A stretch of 64,000 nucleotides of DNA, taken from positions 1-64,000 of the forward strand of contig NZ_PVEP01000003.1 in the NCBI RefSeq assembly GCF_002973535.1, given 5' to 3'. Below are positions 27,000-36,336 of this stretch, one piece after another. This DNA is from Albidovulum denitrificans (GTDB lineage: Bacteria > Pseudomonadota > Alphaproteobacteria > Rhodobacterales > Rhodobacteraceae). The position numbers and the translations under genes are program-made. How positions within the stretch are numbered: the stretch's first letter is position 1; every line of letters starts with the position of its first letter. Under the pieces are notes generated by a model. The model was not told where the DNA came from. It saw nothing but the letters and a program-made list of their open reading frames with translations, and ran no database searches.

Positions 27000-28000
27000 G
27001 CCGCCTCGGCGCGCGTCACGTCGCGGGCGACGCCGTCGATGATCCCGGCCAGGCTTTCGCCCCGCGCGCGCGCCGCGAAGCTTAGCGCCATCCGGTGCGA
27101 CAGGATCGGGCGCGCAAGTGCCACAACATCGTCGGACGAGGGCGCCAGCCGCCCGTCCAGAAGCGCCCGCGCCCGAACCGCCAGCATCAGCGCCTGCGCC
27201 GCGCGCGGCCCCGGCCCCCAGCTGACGCTCTGGTTGACGGCCGCGCCTGCCTCCCCCTCACCCGGACGGCAGGCTCGGACGAGGTCGAGGATCAGTTCCA
27301 CCACCTTCTCGCCCACCGGCATCCGCCGCACCGTGACCTGCGCGGCGCGCAGATCGTCGGCGGTGAAAACCTGCGGCGCCGTCGCCTCATCAACCCCGGT
27401 CGTGGCCAGAAGCACATCGCGTTCGGTCGCGCGGTCGGGATAGTCGACGTCGATCTGGACGAGGAAACGGTCAAGCTGCGCCTCGGGCAGGGGATAGGTC
27501 CCTTCCTGCTCGATCGGGTTTTGCGTCGCCAGCACATGAAAGGGCGCGGGCAGCGCGCGGTGCTGGCCCGCCACGGTCACCTGCCGTTCCTGCATCGCCT
27601 GCAACAGCGCCGACTGGGTGCGGGGACTGGCGCGGTTGATCTCATCGGCCATCAGAAGCTGACAAAAGACCGGGCCTTCGATGAAGCGGAAGGCGCGGCT
27701 GCCATCGGCCGAGGTTTCAAGCACTTCGGAGCCAAGGATGTCGGCGGGCATCAGGTCGGGCGTGAACTGCACCCGGCCCGTGGAAAGCCCCATGACGGTG
27801 CCAAGCGTATCGACCAGCAGCGTCTTGCCCATCCCCGGCAGGCCGACCAGCAACCCATGCCCGCCGCACAGAAGCGCCGTCAGCGACAGGTCCACGACCT
27901 TCTCCTGCCCGATGAACCGCTGCGCGACGGCCGCCCGCGCCTGGGCGATCTTTTCGCCCAACGCCTCGATTTCGGCGACAAGTTCGGCGGCCTCGGTCAT
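26996..28000 (-). CDS. MoxR-family AAA+ ATPase
   Basis: MoxR ATPases act as chaperones that insert cofactors or remodel vWA-domain partners, here presumably the three downstream proteins. Walker A is GLPGMGKT (about residues 52-59), Walker B MADEINRASP, and sensor motif ATQNPIEQEGTYPLPEAQLD follows. I chose the ATG at 28000, preceded by GGGAGA at good distance, giving 334 residues; ATG 28024 is possible, and 28141 would overlap the divergent gene. First gene of a four-gene operon. Confidence 0.94.
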   Translation of the reverse strand: MTEAAELVAEIEALGEKIAQARAAVAQRFIGQEKVVDLSLTALLCGGHGLLVGLPGMGKTLLVDTLGTVMGLSTGRVQFTPDLMPADILGSEVLETSADGSRAFRFIEGPVFCQLLMADEINRASPRTQSALLQAMQERQVTVAGQHRALPAPFHVLATQNPIEQEGTYPLPEAQLDRFLVQIDVDYPDRATERDVLLATTGVDEATAPQVFTADDLRAAQVTVRRMPVGEKVVELILDLVRACRPGEGEAGAAVNQSVSWGPGPRAAQALMLAVRARALLDGRLAPSSDDVVALARPILSHRMALSFAARARGESLAGIIDGVARDVTRAEAA

Positions 28001-28061
28001 GACAATTTCTCCCGCTTGGGTCATAGTGGAAGCATAAAGGCAGAAAACCGGCCCGGCACCA

Positions 28062-28661
28062 ATGGCAAAACCCGAGAAGGAACAATTGATCGTGAAGCCA
28101 TCGGCGGAAAATCTCGCCTCGGCGGCCAAAGCGGCCGGCAAGAAGGGGCCACCCCCTGTTCATCTGTGGAATCCGCCCTTTTGCGGTGATCTCGACATGG
28201 AAATCCGCCGCGACGGGACGTGGTTCTACCTTGGCACGCCCATCGGCCGACATGCGCTGGTCAAGCTCTTCAGTTCGATCCTGCGCAAGGATGGTGAGGA
28301 TTATTTTCTGGTCACGCCGGTCGAAAAAGTCGGCATTCGCGTGGTCGATGCCCCCTTTGTCGCCGTCGATGCCGAGGTGTCGGGCGAGGATGCCCATCAG
28401 GCCATCACCTTCACCACCAATGTCGAGGATGTCGTGACCGCCGGTCCCGATCACCCGATCCGGGTGGAGCGTGACCCCGCGACGGGCGAGCCCTCCCCCT
28501 ACGTCCTGATCCGCCGCAACCTTGAGGCGCTGATCGACCGCAAGACCTTTTACCGGCTGGTGGAGATCGGCCAGCAGCGCGAACATGAAGGGCGCGACTG
28601 GTTCGGGCTTTGGTCGGGGGGGCAGTTCTTTCCGGTCATTCCCTCGGCCGAACTCGTCTGA
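28062..28661 (+). CDS. DUF1285 family protein
   Basis: The 199-residue cytoplasmic protein matches the DUF1285 pattern: PVHLWNPPFCGDLDMEIRRD, GTWFYLGTPIGRHALVKLF, then FSSILRKDGEDYFLVTPVEK. No enzymatic function is known for the family. It is divergent from moxR with 61 bp between the start codons, an arrangement that suggests shared regulation. The ATG at 28062 has only a weak ribosome site. Confidence 0.9.
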   Translation: MAKPEKEQLIVKPSAENLASAAKAAGKKGPPPVHLWNPPFCGDLDMEIRRDGTWFYLGTPIGRHALVKLFSSILRKDGEDYFLVTPVEKVGIRVVDAPFVAVDAEVSGEDAHQAITFTTNVEDVVTAGPDHPIRVERDPATGEPSPYVLIRRNLEALIDRKTFYRLVEIGQQREHEGRDWFGLWSGGQFFPVIPSAELV

Positions 28662-28669
28662 CGGGCGCG

Positions 28670-29581
28670 TCAGGCCGCATCCGGCGGGCAGACCGGCCCG
28701 GCGCAACCTGAACCTTGCGTCTCTGTCTCAAGCGTGACGTGGCGGATGCCAAAGTCGCGTTCGACCCGCGCCTTCACCCGCCGCACGATCCGGGCGGAAT
28801 CGGCATCCTCCGCCACGACCAGATGCGCCTCGACGGAGACACGGTGTTCGTCCATCTGCCACAGGTGCAGGTGGTGAACGCCCTCGATCCCCTCTTCGCC
28901 CTCGATGGCGCGGCGCAGCGCGTCCTGTTCGACCTCTGGCGGGGCGGCCAGCATCAGGATACGGATCACCGGCCTTATCTCCACCAGCGCATGGGCCGCG
29001 ATCCACACCGAAATCAGCAGCGTGATGACCGGATCGGCCCATTGCCAGCCAAAGGCCCAGATCAGCGCGCCCCCGGCCAGAACCGCGACCGAGGACCCGG
29101 CATCGGCAAGGTTGTGCAGAAAGGCCGCGCGGATATTCGTGCTGTCCTTCGCCAGCCTCCAGGTCAGAAGCGCTGTCGCAAGGTCGATCACCAGCGCCAG
29201 AAGTGCCAGCGCCATCACGATCCCGCCCGCGACCGGCGGCGGATCGAGAAGCCGCATCACCGCTTCCGACCCAAGCCAGAGCGAGATCACGATCAGGACG
29301 GTATAGTTGATCAGCGCCGCGACCACCTCGGCCCGCGCATAGCCGAAGGACATCTGCGCATCCGCCGGGCGCCGCGCGATCCGCCGGGCGGCGAAGGCGA
29401 TGACAAGGGCCGCCGCGTCCGACAGGTTATGGACCGCATCCGCGATCAGCGCGACCGAGCCTGAAAAGACGCCGCCGACGATCTGCGCCACGGTCAGAAG
29501 GACGTTGACCACGACGGCCAGAACCAGCCCGCGTTCCCCGGCAGGGGCATGGTGATGGTGGTGGTGGTGATCGTGCGGCAT
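28670..29581 (-). CDS. Cation diffusion facilitator (zinc) transporter
   Basis: A CDF-family metal/proton antiporter, 303 residues from the ATG at 29581. Six transmembrane helices start with LVLAVVVNVLLTVAQIVGG. The metal site in helices II and V is HNLSDAAAL (HxxxD) and HNLADAGSS (HxxxD), which favours zinc. The N-terminus is a run of seven histidines after MPHD, a usual zinc-sensing tail, and the cytoplasmic C-terminal domain has HHLHLWQMDEHRVSVEAHLV. It exports zinc from the cytoplasm. A His/Asp-rich secreted protein lies 1 kb upstream on the same strand. Confidence 0.94.
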   Translation of the reverse strand: MPHDHHHHHHHAPAGERGLVLAVVVNVLLTVAQIVGGVFSGSVALIADAVHNLSDAAALVIAFAARRIARRPADAQMSFGYARAEVVAALINYTVLIVISLWLGSEAVMRLLDPPPVAGGIVMALALLALVIDLATALLTWRLAKDSTNIRAAFLHNLADAGSSVAVLAGGALIWAFGWQWADPVITLLISVWIAAHALVEIRPVIRILMLAAPPEVEQDALRRAIEGEEGIEGVHHLHLWQMDEHRVSVEAHLVVAEDADSARIVRRVKARVERDFGIRHVTLETETQGSGCAGPVCPPDAA

Positions 29582-29645
29582 GACATCCCCTGCCCAGGCT
29601 TGCACCCGGCAGGCTAATCCAGCGCGGGCGGAATGGAAACCGCGC

Positions 29646-30206
29646 TCAGGCCGCTTGTCGCAGCGGGGCGACGGCGGGTTGGGGCAGATCACCCTCCATC
29701 AGGTCCTCGATAAAGAGGCTGAGGAGTTGCGTGCGCCCGTTCACGCCCGCCTTGCGGTAGATCGCGTTGGTCTGCGCCTTGACCGTCCCTTCCGAGGTGC
29801 GGCGCATATCGGCGATTTCCTGCGTCCTGAGGCCCTTGATCGCGAAAATCGCCACATCGGCCTCGGCCGGGGTCAGGCCCCAGGTCCCGAATCGCGCCTC
29901 CAGATGCTCGCGGAAATCGCCGCGCGCGCGGTTCAGGCGTTCCTCGGCCCGGCGCCGGGCCTTCAGCGCGCGGATCAGGATAACGGTCCCCAGCGCCACC
30001 CCGCAGGAGAGGCCCAGCGCTGCGCCGATTTCGAGGTATTCGCGCAAGGCCCAAGGGATCGGCGCGACCGGAATTTCCAGAAACGCCAGCAGGATATGGG
30101 CCACGAAGAAGAACCCGCAGACGCCCTGCAAGGCCAGCGCAGCGCCGATCAGCACGCCGTGTCGCAGCGCCCTGCGCCGGTCAGGGGGTGTTGGGGTCGT
30201 CTGCAT
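29646..30206 (-). CDS. Membrane-anchored LuxR-type HTH protein
   Basis: The 186-residue protein has two predicted transmembrane helices (GVLIGAALALQGVCGFFFVA and LEIGAALGLSCGVALGTVIL) and a C-terminal LuxR/GerE helix-turn-helix (LTPAEADVAIFAIKGLRTQEIADMR split over the domain, then TSEGTVKAQTNAIYRKAGV). It lacks a receiver or autoinducer domain. I chose the ATG at 30206, which has GAGGA seven bases upstream and overlaps the previous gene by 26 bp; ATG 30263 and 30233 are alternatives. It may regulate the adjacent CDF gene or the secreted proteins, but no binding site is evident. Confidence 0.82.
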   Translation of the reverse strand: MQTTPTPPDRRRALRHGVLIGAALALQGVCGFFFVAHILLAFLEIPVAPIPWALREYLEIGAALGLSCGVALGTVILIRALKARRRAEERLNRARGDFREHLEARFGTWGLTPAEADVAIFAIKGLRTQEIADMRRTSEGTVKAQTNAIYRKAGVNGRTQLLSLFIEDLMEGDLPQPAVAPLRQAA

Positions 30207-30549
30207 CGCTGTCCTCGGGCGCTTCACGCTCATGGTGGCGGGGTCCATCGGGTCCGGCGTCACCTTCCCTCTCTCCCGTGCCGATTATGGCATCGGAGCC
30301 GGGCGCCGACACCTCACCATTCCGTTCCCGGCTGTAATCGCGCAAGACTTCGCCGGTGCGCGGGTCGATGACGATCTCTCGCCGTTCACCGGCACGCCCG
30401 GCGATAACGCGGATGCGGTTCAGGAGGGTGCGTTCGGTGCGGATCTGGTCATAGCCGTTCGCGCGCAGGGCCGAGACGAGGCGCGCGAGAAGATCGCGGT
30501 CCTGCGCCGGGGCCGCCCCGGCCGCAAGGATCGTCAGCAGCGCTGCCAC
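30181..30549 (-). CDS. Small secreted protein, unknown
   Basis: The 122-residue protein begins at a GTG (30549) with a short hydrophobic stretch (MAALLTILAAGAAPAQ) that looks like the end of a signal peptide. The upstream frame, FPRGRKPFAV, would supply the missing positive residues but contains no start codon that I can see. The middle (LRANGYDQIRTERTLLNRIRVIAGR) resembles the YdbQ-like/PepSY-type segment of many Rhodobacterales periplasmic proteins. The last 40 residues are acidic and disordered. Confidence 0.65.
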   Translation of the reverse strand: MAALLTILAAGAAPAQDRDLLARLVSALRANGYDQIRTERTLLNRIRVIAGRAGERREIVIDPRTGEVLRDYSRERNGEVSAPGSDAIIGTGEREGDAGPDGPRHHEREAPEDSDADDPNTP

Positions 30550-30641
30550 GGCAAAGGGCTTGCGCCCCCTCGGGAACGCAAGCGCGGCATTCCCGGCGGC
30601 GGGGAGGACCGCCGGGACATGCCTGTTATGCCAGAGGACGA

Positions 30642-31040
30642 TCAGTCGTCGTCACCCGAATGGTCGCCGCCGGAGTGGTCACCACCCGAATGATCACCAC
30701 CCGAATGATCGCCGTCCGAGTGTTCGCCATGCGATTCACCGCCACCTTCGGAATGCTCGCCCTCGGACGCGCCTTCGCCGGCATGGTCGCCTTCGCCGTC
30801 CTCGATGATCGCCTGTTCGCCCGAGTCGTCCCCTTCACCCTCGACGGCTTCGGAGCCTTCGGTTTCGTCCACGGCCGAAGCGCCCTCGGCCACGGCCTGT
30901 TCGGCGCCGGTTTCCGGCGACAGGCTCGTGCCTTCCACCTCGCCCGCCGTGGTGCCGCTGTCGCCCGTCATCTGCGTTTCCGCCTGGGCGATGCCCGATG
31001 CCAGCGCGAGCGCTGCGGCGACGATGATCGAATATTTCAT
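30642..31040 (-). CDS. Secreted acidic His/Asp-repeat protein
   Basis: The 132-residue precursor has a clear signal peptide (MKYSIIVAAALALASGIAQA). The mature chain is very acidic and low in complexity, ending in GDHSG units (GDHSGGDHSGGDHSG) before DDD, with further GEH and SHGEH motifs. Histidines spaced among aspartates could bind zinc or other metals, and a CDF zinc exporter lies downstream on the same strand. The C-terminal repeats come from five 15-bp DNA units. No family name is known to me. Confidence 0.75.
   Translation of the reverse strand: MKYSIIVAAALALASGIAQAETQMTGDSGTTAGEVEGTSLSPETGAEQAVAEGASAVDETEGSEAVEGEGDDSGEQAIIEDGEGDHAGEGASEGEHSEGGGESHGEHSDGDHSGGDHSGGDHSGGDHSGDDD
30652..30726. 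repeat. Five 15-bp tandem repeats inside the acidic protein gene
   Basis: Units of about CCACCCGAATGATCA repeat five times in phase, encoding GDHSG (variants SDDD/GDHS). In-frame repeats of this length can expand or shrink by slippage. Confidence 0.8.
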
Positions 31041-31298
31041 GACTTTGCCTCTCGGTCAGATTTTCATTCCGCGCCACCGAAGAACGGTGCCACGCGCCGA
31101 GAGAAAGCCAATCGAAGGCTTGCTGGCCATATAACAGGCGCTTAGGCGGAAAATTCGCGCAGCCTTCCGCCGCGCTAAACAATGGTTTAGGGGAAGGTCC
31201 AGCAATTCCAGATAGTTGGAACCCGGCAGATTACCGCGTACAACCGGCGCCCCGACGCCGTCAGCATCCGCTTAGGGGGGTATCCCGCTTGCGGCCCT
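31041..31298. other. 258-bp intergenic region before the acidic protein gene
   Basis: No gene is seen. It should contain the promoter of the acidic protein gene (minus strand) and the polA end. A small dyad CTAAAC-AATG-GTTTAG lies at 31175-31190. Confidence 0.5.
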
Positions 31299-34121
31299 TC
31301 AATGCGCCTCGGCCCAGTTCGCGCCCTGCCCGGCATCGACGACCAGCGGCACGTCCAGATGGGCGGCGGGGCGGGCCGCGCCTTCCATCACCTCGCGCGC
31401 GGCGGCGATCAGGGAATCGACGGCGCCTTCGTCCACCTCAAAGAGCAGTTCGTCATGCACCTGAAGCAGCATCGTCGCGGGCAGCCCGTCGATCGCGGCG
31501 GGCATGCGGATCATCGCCCTGCGGATGATGTCCGCCGCCGCGCCCTGGATCGGCGCGTTGATCGCGGCGCGGCGGGCGAAACCGGCATGTGGACCCTTGG
31601 CGTTGATCTCGGGCGTGTGGATCTTGCGCCCGAACAGTGTCTGCACGAAGCCATGGTCCTTTGCGAAGGCAACGGTTGCGTCCATGTAGGTCTTGATGCC
31701 CGGAAAACGTTCAAAATAGCGGTCGATGAAGCCCTGCGCCTCGGCCCGCGGGATGCGCAGGTTGCGGGCGAGGCCAAAGCCGGAAATCCCGTAGATGACG
31801 CCGAAATTGATCGCCTTGGCGCGGCGGCGCACCTCTGGTGTCATCTCCTCCAGCGGGACGCTGAACATTTCGGACGCGGTGAGGGCGTGAATGTCGATCC
31901 CGTCGCGGAAGGCCTGCTTCAGTTCTGGGATATCCGCGACGTGGGCAAGAATGCGTAATTCGATCTGGCTGTAATCGAGGCTGACCAGCCGCATGCCAGG
32001 CCCGGCAACGAAAGCCTCGCGGATGCGGCGGCCCTCTTCGGTGCGCACGGGGATGTTTTGTAGGTTCGGGTCGGTCGAGGCCAGCCGTCCGGTATTCGCC
32101 CCCGCGATGGAATAGGACGTATGCACCCGCCCGGTCTCGGGGTTCACATGGGTCTGAAGCGCGTCGGTATAGGTCGATTTCAGCTTCGAGAGCTGCCGCC
32201 AGTCCAGCACCGAAGACGCAAGGCGCGCCGCCTGTGGGGCCACATCCTCAAGCGTGGTAATGTCTTCCAGCACATCGGCGCCGGTCGCGTAGGCGCCTGT
32301 CTTGCCCTTCTTGCCGCCCTCGACCCCCATCCGGTCAAAGAGGATCTCCCCCAACTGCTTGGGGCTGCCGACGTTGAAAGGCTCCCCCGCGAGGTCCTGT
32401 ATCTCCGCCTCAAGCCCCGCCATCTTCTGCGCGAAGGCGTTCGACATGCGGCTAAGCACCTGCCCGTCGACAAGGATGCCCGCCATCTCCATCCGCGCCA
32501 GAACCGGCACCAGCGGGCGTTCCAATGTCTCGTAAACCGTCGTCACCTGCGCCCGGTGCAGGTTGGGCTTGAACCTCTGCCACAGGCGCAGCGTGATGTC
32601 GGCATCCTCGGCGGCGTATTTCACCGCATCGTCCACGGCGACCTGATCGAAGGTGATCTGGCTTTTACCAGTGCCAAGAAGCGTCTTGATCTCGATCGGG
32701 CGGTGGTCGAGGTAGCGTTCGCTCAGCAAATCCATGCCGTGATTGTGCAGGCCCGAATGCATCGCGTAGGACATCAGCATCGTGTCGTCGATGGGCGCGA
32801 CATTGATCCCGTGGCGGGCAAATATCTTCCAGTCGTATTTCATGTTCTGGCCGATCTTGAGGATTGCATCATCCTCAAGCACGGGTTTCAGCGCGGAAAG
32901 GACATCGTCCAGCGCCATCTGCCCCCCGACCAGTTCGCTGGAACCAAAGAGATCGCCGCCGCCCTGCCGGTGACCGACGGGGATGTAGCAGGCCTGCCCC
33001 GGTTCGACCGAGAGCGAAATCCCGACAAGCTCCGCCCGCATCTCATCCAGGCTGGTGGTTTCGGTATCGACGGCGACATGGCCGCGTTCACGGATCAGCG
33101 CGATCCAGCGGTTCAGCGCCTCTGCATCGCGGACATGCTCATAGGCGGCGTGATCGAAGGGCGCCTGCGGAACCTCGGCGGCCGCCTCTGCAGCAGCGGC
33201 GGAAACCGGCGCGTCGGGGATGGCGGGCGCCTCGACCTTCAGGCTGTCGGCCACCCGTTTGCTGAGCGTTCGGAACTCCATCTGGCCAAGGAAGCCCAGA
33301 ACCGTCTCAGGCTCCGGCTCCTTCACCTCGAACTCATCCAGCGACCAGGTCAGCGGCACATGATCGTCCAGCGTGACGAGGCGCTTGGAAATGCGGATCA
33401 GCTCGGCATTCTCCACCAGCGCGGCGCGGCGCTTGGGTTGCTTGATCTCCTCGGCGCGCGCCAGAAGCGTTTCCAGATCGCCGTATTCGTTGATGAGAAG
33501 GGCGGCCGTCTTGATGCCGATCCCCGGCGCGCCCGGCACGTTATCGACGCTGTCCCCGGCAAGGGCCTGCACGTCCACCACCCTCTCCGGCCCGACGCCG
33601 AATTTCTCCTCCACCTCCTCGACACCGATGCGCTTGGACTTCATCGCGTCATACATATCGACGCCGTTGCCGACCAACTGCATCAGGTCCTTGTCGGAAG
33701 AGATGATCGTGACATCGCCGCCCGCCTCGGTCGCCTGACGGGCAAGGGTCGCGATGATGTCGTCGGCCTCGTAATTCTCCATCTCAAGGCAGGCGACGTT
33801 GAAGGCCCGCGTCGCCTCGCGCGTCAGGGGGAACTGGGGGCGCAGTTCCTCGGGCGGTTCGGGGCGGTTGGCCTTGTACTGATCGTAGATCGCGTCGCGG
33901 AAGGTCTTTGAGGAATAGTCGAACACCACCGCGATATGGGTCGGGCCGTCCTTGGTGCGGTTGGCGGAAAGCTGGCTCCACAACATGTTGCAGAACCCCG
34001 CGACAGCGCCGATAGGCAGCCCGTCGGATTTTCGCGTCAGCGGTGGCAGCGCGTGATAGGCGCGGAAGATATAGGCCGAGCCATCGACCAGATGCAGGTG
34101 GTTGCCCTTGCCGAACCCCAT
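31299..34121 (-). CDS. polA: DNA polymerase I
   Basis: DNA polymerase I fills gaps and removes primers and damaged stretches. With the ATG at 34121 (GGGAGG just upstream) the protein has 940 residues. Three domains are present: the 5'-3' exonuclease (HLHLVDGSAYIFRAYHAL onward), the 3'-5' proofreading exonuclease with intact VAVDTETTSLDE, and the polymerase with LVSLDYSQIELRILAH and the VHDELLFEV motif. The proofreading acidic residues are kept, unlike in some homologues. No obvious operon partner. Confidence 0.97.
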   Translation of the reverse strand: MGFGKGNHLHLVDGSAYIFRAYHALPPLTRKSDGLPIGAVAGFCNMLWSQLSANRTKDGPTHIAVVFDYSSKTFRDAIYDQYKANRPEPPEELRPQFPLTREATRAFNVACLEMENYEADDIIATLARQATEAGGDVTIISSDKDLMQLVGNGVDMYDAMKSKRIGVEEVEEKFGVGPERVVDVQALAGDSVDNVPGAPGIGIKTAALLINEYGDLETLLARAEEIKQPKRRAALVENAELIRISKRLVTLDDHVPLTWSLDEFEVKEPEPETVLGFLGQMEFRTLSKRVADSLKVEAPAIPDAPVSAAAAEAAAEVPQAPFDHAAYEHVRDAEALNRWIALIRERGHVAVDTETTSLDEMRAELVGISLSVEPGQACYIPVGHRQGGGDLFGSSELVGGQMALDDVLSALKPVLEDDAILKIGQNMKYDWKIFARHGINVAPIDDTMLMSYAMHSGLHNHGMDLLSERYLDHRPIEIKTLLGTGKSQITFDQVAVDDAVKYAAEDADITLRLWQRFKPNLHRAQVTTVYETLERPLVPVLARMEMAGILVDGQVLSRMSNAFAQKMAGLEAEIQDLAGEPFNVGSPKQLGEILFDRMGVEGGKKGKTGAYATGADVLEDITTLEDVAPQAARLASSVLDWRQLSKLKSTYTDALQTHVNPETGRVHTSYSIAGANTGRLASTDPNLQNIPVRTEEGRRIREAFVAGPGMRLVSLDYSQIELRILAHVADIPELKQAFRDGIDIHALTASEMFSVPLEEMTPEVRRRAKAINFGVIYGISGFGLARNLRIPRAEAQGFIDRYFERFPGIKTYMDATVAFAKDHGFVQTLFGRKIHTPEINAKGPHAGFARRAAINAPIQGAAADIIRRAMIRMPAAIDGLPATMLLQVHDELLFEVDEGAVDSLIAAAREVMEGAARPAAHLDVPLVVDAGQGANWAEAH

Positions 34122-34200
34122 GATGCCCTCCCCCTTCGCGCCGGATGCTGGGGGAGTATTGTCACGTTCCGGCGGGGCGTACCACCCTGCCCGGCGGGGA

Positions 34201-35187
34201 TCAGGCCGTGAACCCCGGTCCCTGATGCCAGCGCCAGGCATCGGAGATCATCGTCGCCATGTCGGACCGCTTTGGCCGCCAGCCCAGCGCCCGGATCGCA
34301 TGTTCGCTGCCGCAGACCAGGCTGACCGCATCGCCCGCGCGGCGCGGGCCATAGACCACCGGCACGTCGCGGTTCGTCACCCGGCCCGACTGGGCGATGA
34401 CGTCGCGCACGGAAAAGCCCGATCCGGTGCCAAGGCAGAAGACCTCGCTTCCCTTGCCATCGCCAAGCCATTTCAGGCCAAGAACATGGGCATCGACCAG
34501 ATCGCTGACATGGACGTAATCGCGGATGCAGGTGCCGTCGGGGGTCGGGTAATCCGTCCCGAAGACGGTCAGCGCGTCGCGCTTGCCCGCGATGGCGTCC
34601 AGCATCAGCGGGATCAGGTGGGTTTCAGGTTGATGAAACTCGCCCACCTCGCCCTCCGGGTCGGCCCCGGCGACGTTGAAATAGCGGAAGATGACGCTGT
34701 TCAGCCCGTCGCTGGCGCCGAAGTCGCCCAGCATCTGCTCGATGGCGAGCTTCGATTTGCCGTAGGCGTTCAGCGGCTCTTGCGGGGTGTGTTCGTTCAG
34801 CAGAACGCCGTCCTGATCGCCATAGGTCGCGCAGGTTGAGGAGAAGACGAAATCGCGGCACCCGGCGGCAAGGGACGCCTCGATCAGGTTCAGCGCGCCA
34901 TTGACGTTCTTGCGCCAGTAGGTGCCGGGGTCGCGCATCGCGTCGCCCACAAGGCTCAGCGCCGCGAAATGCATCACCGCCTCGGGCGCGTAGCGGGCAA
35001 AGACCTCATCCAGCCGCGCGCGGTCGAGAAGATCGCCCTCTTCCAACGGCCCGAAGCGGACGGCATCGCGCCAGCCGGTTGCGAAATTGTCGAAGGTGAC
35101 CGGCACATAACCGGCCTTGCTCAGCGCCTTGCAGGCATGGGCGCCGATATAACCGGCGCCGCCCGTAACCAGGATATGTCGTGGCAT
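34201..35187 (-). CDS. galE: UDP-glucose 4-epimerase
   Basis: GalE interconverts UDP-glucose and UDP-galactose with bound NAD. The 328-residue protein has the GGAGYIGAH nucleotide motif at residues 8-16, the catalytic S/T and YxxxK as SSTCATYGD and YGKSKLAIE, and the usual DYPTPDGTCIRDYVHVSDL segment. It follows galU by 7 bp on the same strand, so the two likely form one transcript supplying sugar nucleotides for surface polysaccharides. Confidence 0.96.
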   Translation of the reverse strand: MPRHILVTGGAGYIGAHACKALSKAGYVPVTFDNFATGWRDAVRFGPLEEGDLLDRARLDEVFARYAPEAVMHFAALSLVGDAMRDPGTYWRKNVNGALNLIEASLAAGCRDFVFSSTCATYGDQDGVLLNEHTPQEPLNAYGKSKLAIEQMLGDFGASDGLNSVIFRYFNVAGADPEGEVGEFHQPETHLIPLMLDAIAGKRDALTVFGTDYPTPDGTCIRDYVHVSDLVDAHVLGLKWLGDGKGSEVFCLGTGSGFSVRDVIAQSGRVTNRDVPVVYGPRRAGDAVSLVCGSEHAIRALGWRPKRSDMATMISDAWRWHQGPGFTA

Positions 35188-35194
35188 TGCGGCG

Positions 35195-36088
35195 TTACTC
35201 GGCCGCCTTGCGCATCGCCGTCATACCCATCAGGAACTGGTTGAATTCGTCATGCAGTTCCTCGCGCGCAAGGCCGAAGGCCACCGTCGCCTGCAGGAAC
35301 CCGGCCTTCGATCCGCAGTCGAAACGCTGGCCGCGGAAGCGATAGCCATAGACGTTGTTGGACTTGCGGATCTCCTCGGCGATCGCGTCGGTCAGCTGGA
35401 TCTCTCCGCCCGCGCCCTTCTTGCGCTGGTTGAGGTTTTCCATCACCTGCGGGGTCAGGATGTAACGGCCGATCACCGCAAGGTTCGACGGCGCCTCGGC
35501 CGCCTTGGGCTTTTCCACCATCCCCTGCACGGAGACGAGCGAGCCCATGTCGTCGCGAATATCCAGCACGCCATAGGAGGACGCCTTTTCCGGCGAAACC
35601 TCCATCGCCGCCACCATGTTGCCGCCGGTTTCGGCATGCGCCTCGACCATCTGTTGCAGGCAGGGCTTTTCGGCGGCGATCACGTCATCGGGCAAGAGAA
35701 CCGCAAAGGGTTCATCCCCCAGAAGACGGCGCGCGCACCAGACGGCGTGGCCAAGGCCCTGCGGCTTTTGCTGGCGCACATAGGCGATGGCGCCGGAATC
35801 CATGTTGGTTTCCTTCAGAAGCTTCAAAAGGTCCTTCTTGCCCTTCCGCTTCAGTTCCGCCTCGACCACGGGGGCGTGATCGAAATAATCCTCAAGCGCG
35901 GACTTCCCGCGCGAGGTCACGAAGATGAATTCCTTGATCCCGGCGGCGCGCGCCTCGTCGATGGCGTACTGGATCAGCGGGCGATCGACGAGTGTCATAA
36001 TCTCTTTCGGGATCGACTTGGTCGCCGGGAGGAACCGCGTCCCAAGACCTGCCACAGGGAAAATGGCCTTCGTGACTTTCCGCTTCAT
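35195..36088 (-). CDS. galU: UTP-glucose-1-phosphate uridylyltransferase
   Basis: GalU makes UDP-glucose from UTP and glucose-1-phosphate. The N-terminal GLGTRFLPATKSIPKE motif (residues about 13-28) is diagnostic, as is VDRPLIQYAIDEA. I use the ATG at 36088 (MKRKVTKAIFPVAG), giving 297 residues; an ATG at 36115 would add nine residues not typical of the family. Paired with galE downstream. Upstream is a 248-bp gene-free region that should hold the promoter. Confidence 0.95.
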   Translation of the reverse strand: MKRKVTKAIFPVAGLGTRFLPATKSIPKEIMTLVDRPLIQYAIDEARAAGIKEFIFVTSRGKSALEDYFDHAPVVEAELKRKGKKDLLKLLKETNMDSGAIAYVRQQKPQGLGHAVWCARRLLGDEPFAVLLPDDVIAAEKPCLQQMVEAHAETGGNMVAAMEVSPEKASSYGVLDIRDDMGSLVSVQGMVEKPKAAEAPSNLAVIGRYILTPQVMENLNQRKKGAGGEIQLTDAIAEEIRKSNNVYGYRFRGQRFDCGSKAGFLQATVAFGLAREELHDEFNQFLMGMTAMRKAAE

Positions 36089-36336
36089 CTCTACACCGTC
36101 TCGCTCATTCCGCACGCCGCTGCCATGAGGGCAGCCGGTTCGGCGGTATCATTTAATTTCTGCGCGCCCAATGGGACAACCTTATGACATTTCCCACCAC
36201 GCCCGGCGCGGAAATTGCCCGAAAAAGAATCCATTTGGCAACGATACGCCCCATTTATACCAGATTGTAGTCGGGTATTCCGCAGCCTTTGCGCGACTCT
36301 CTGCCGCCCGATCCTGCCGGACCCGCTCCTTTCCGC
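36089..36336. other. Intergenic region between galU and kdsB
   Basis: It is relatively AT-rich in the middle (36140-36270) and should hold the galU promoter on the minus strand and the kdsB end. I see no gene, RNA family or strong hairpin. Confidence 0.5.

Noticed and set aside
28000-28141. Longer N-terminus for MoxR
   Set aside because: It would overlap the divergent DUF1285 gene and lacks a ribosome site; ATG 28000 has one.
30652-30726. CRISPR-like short repeats
   Set aside because: Units are 15 bp with no spacers and are in frame in a secreted protein gene.
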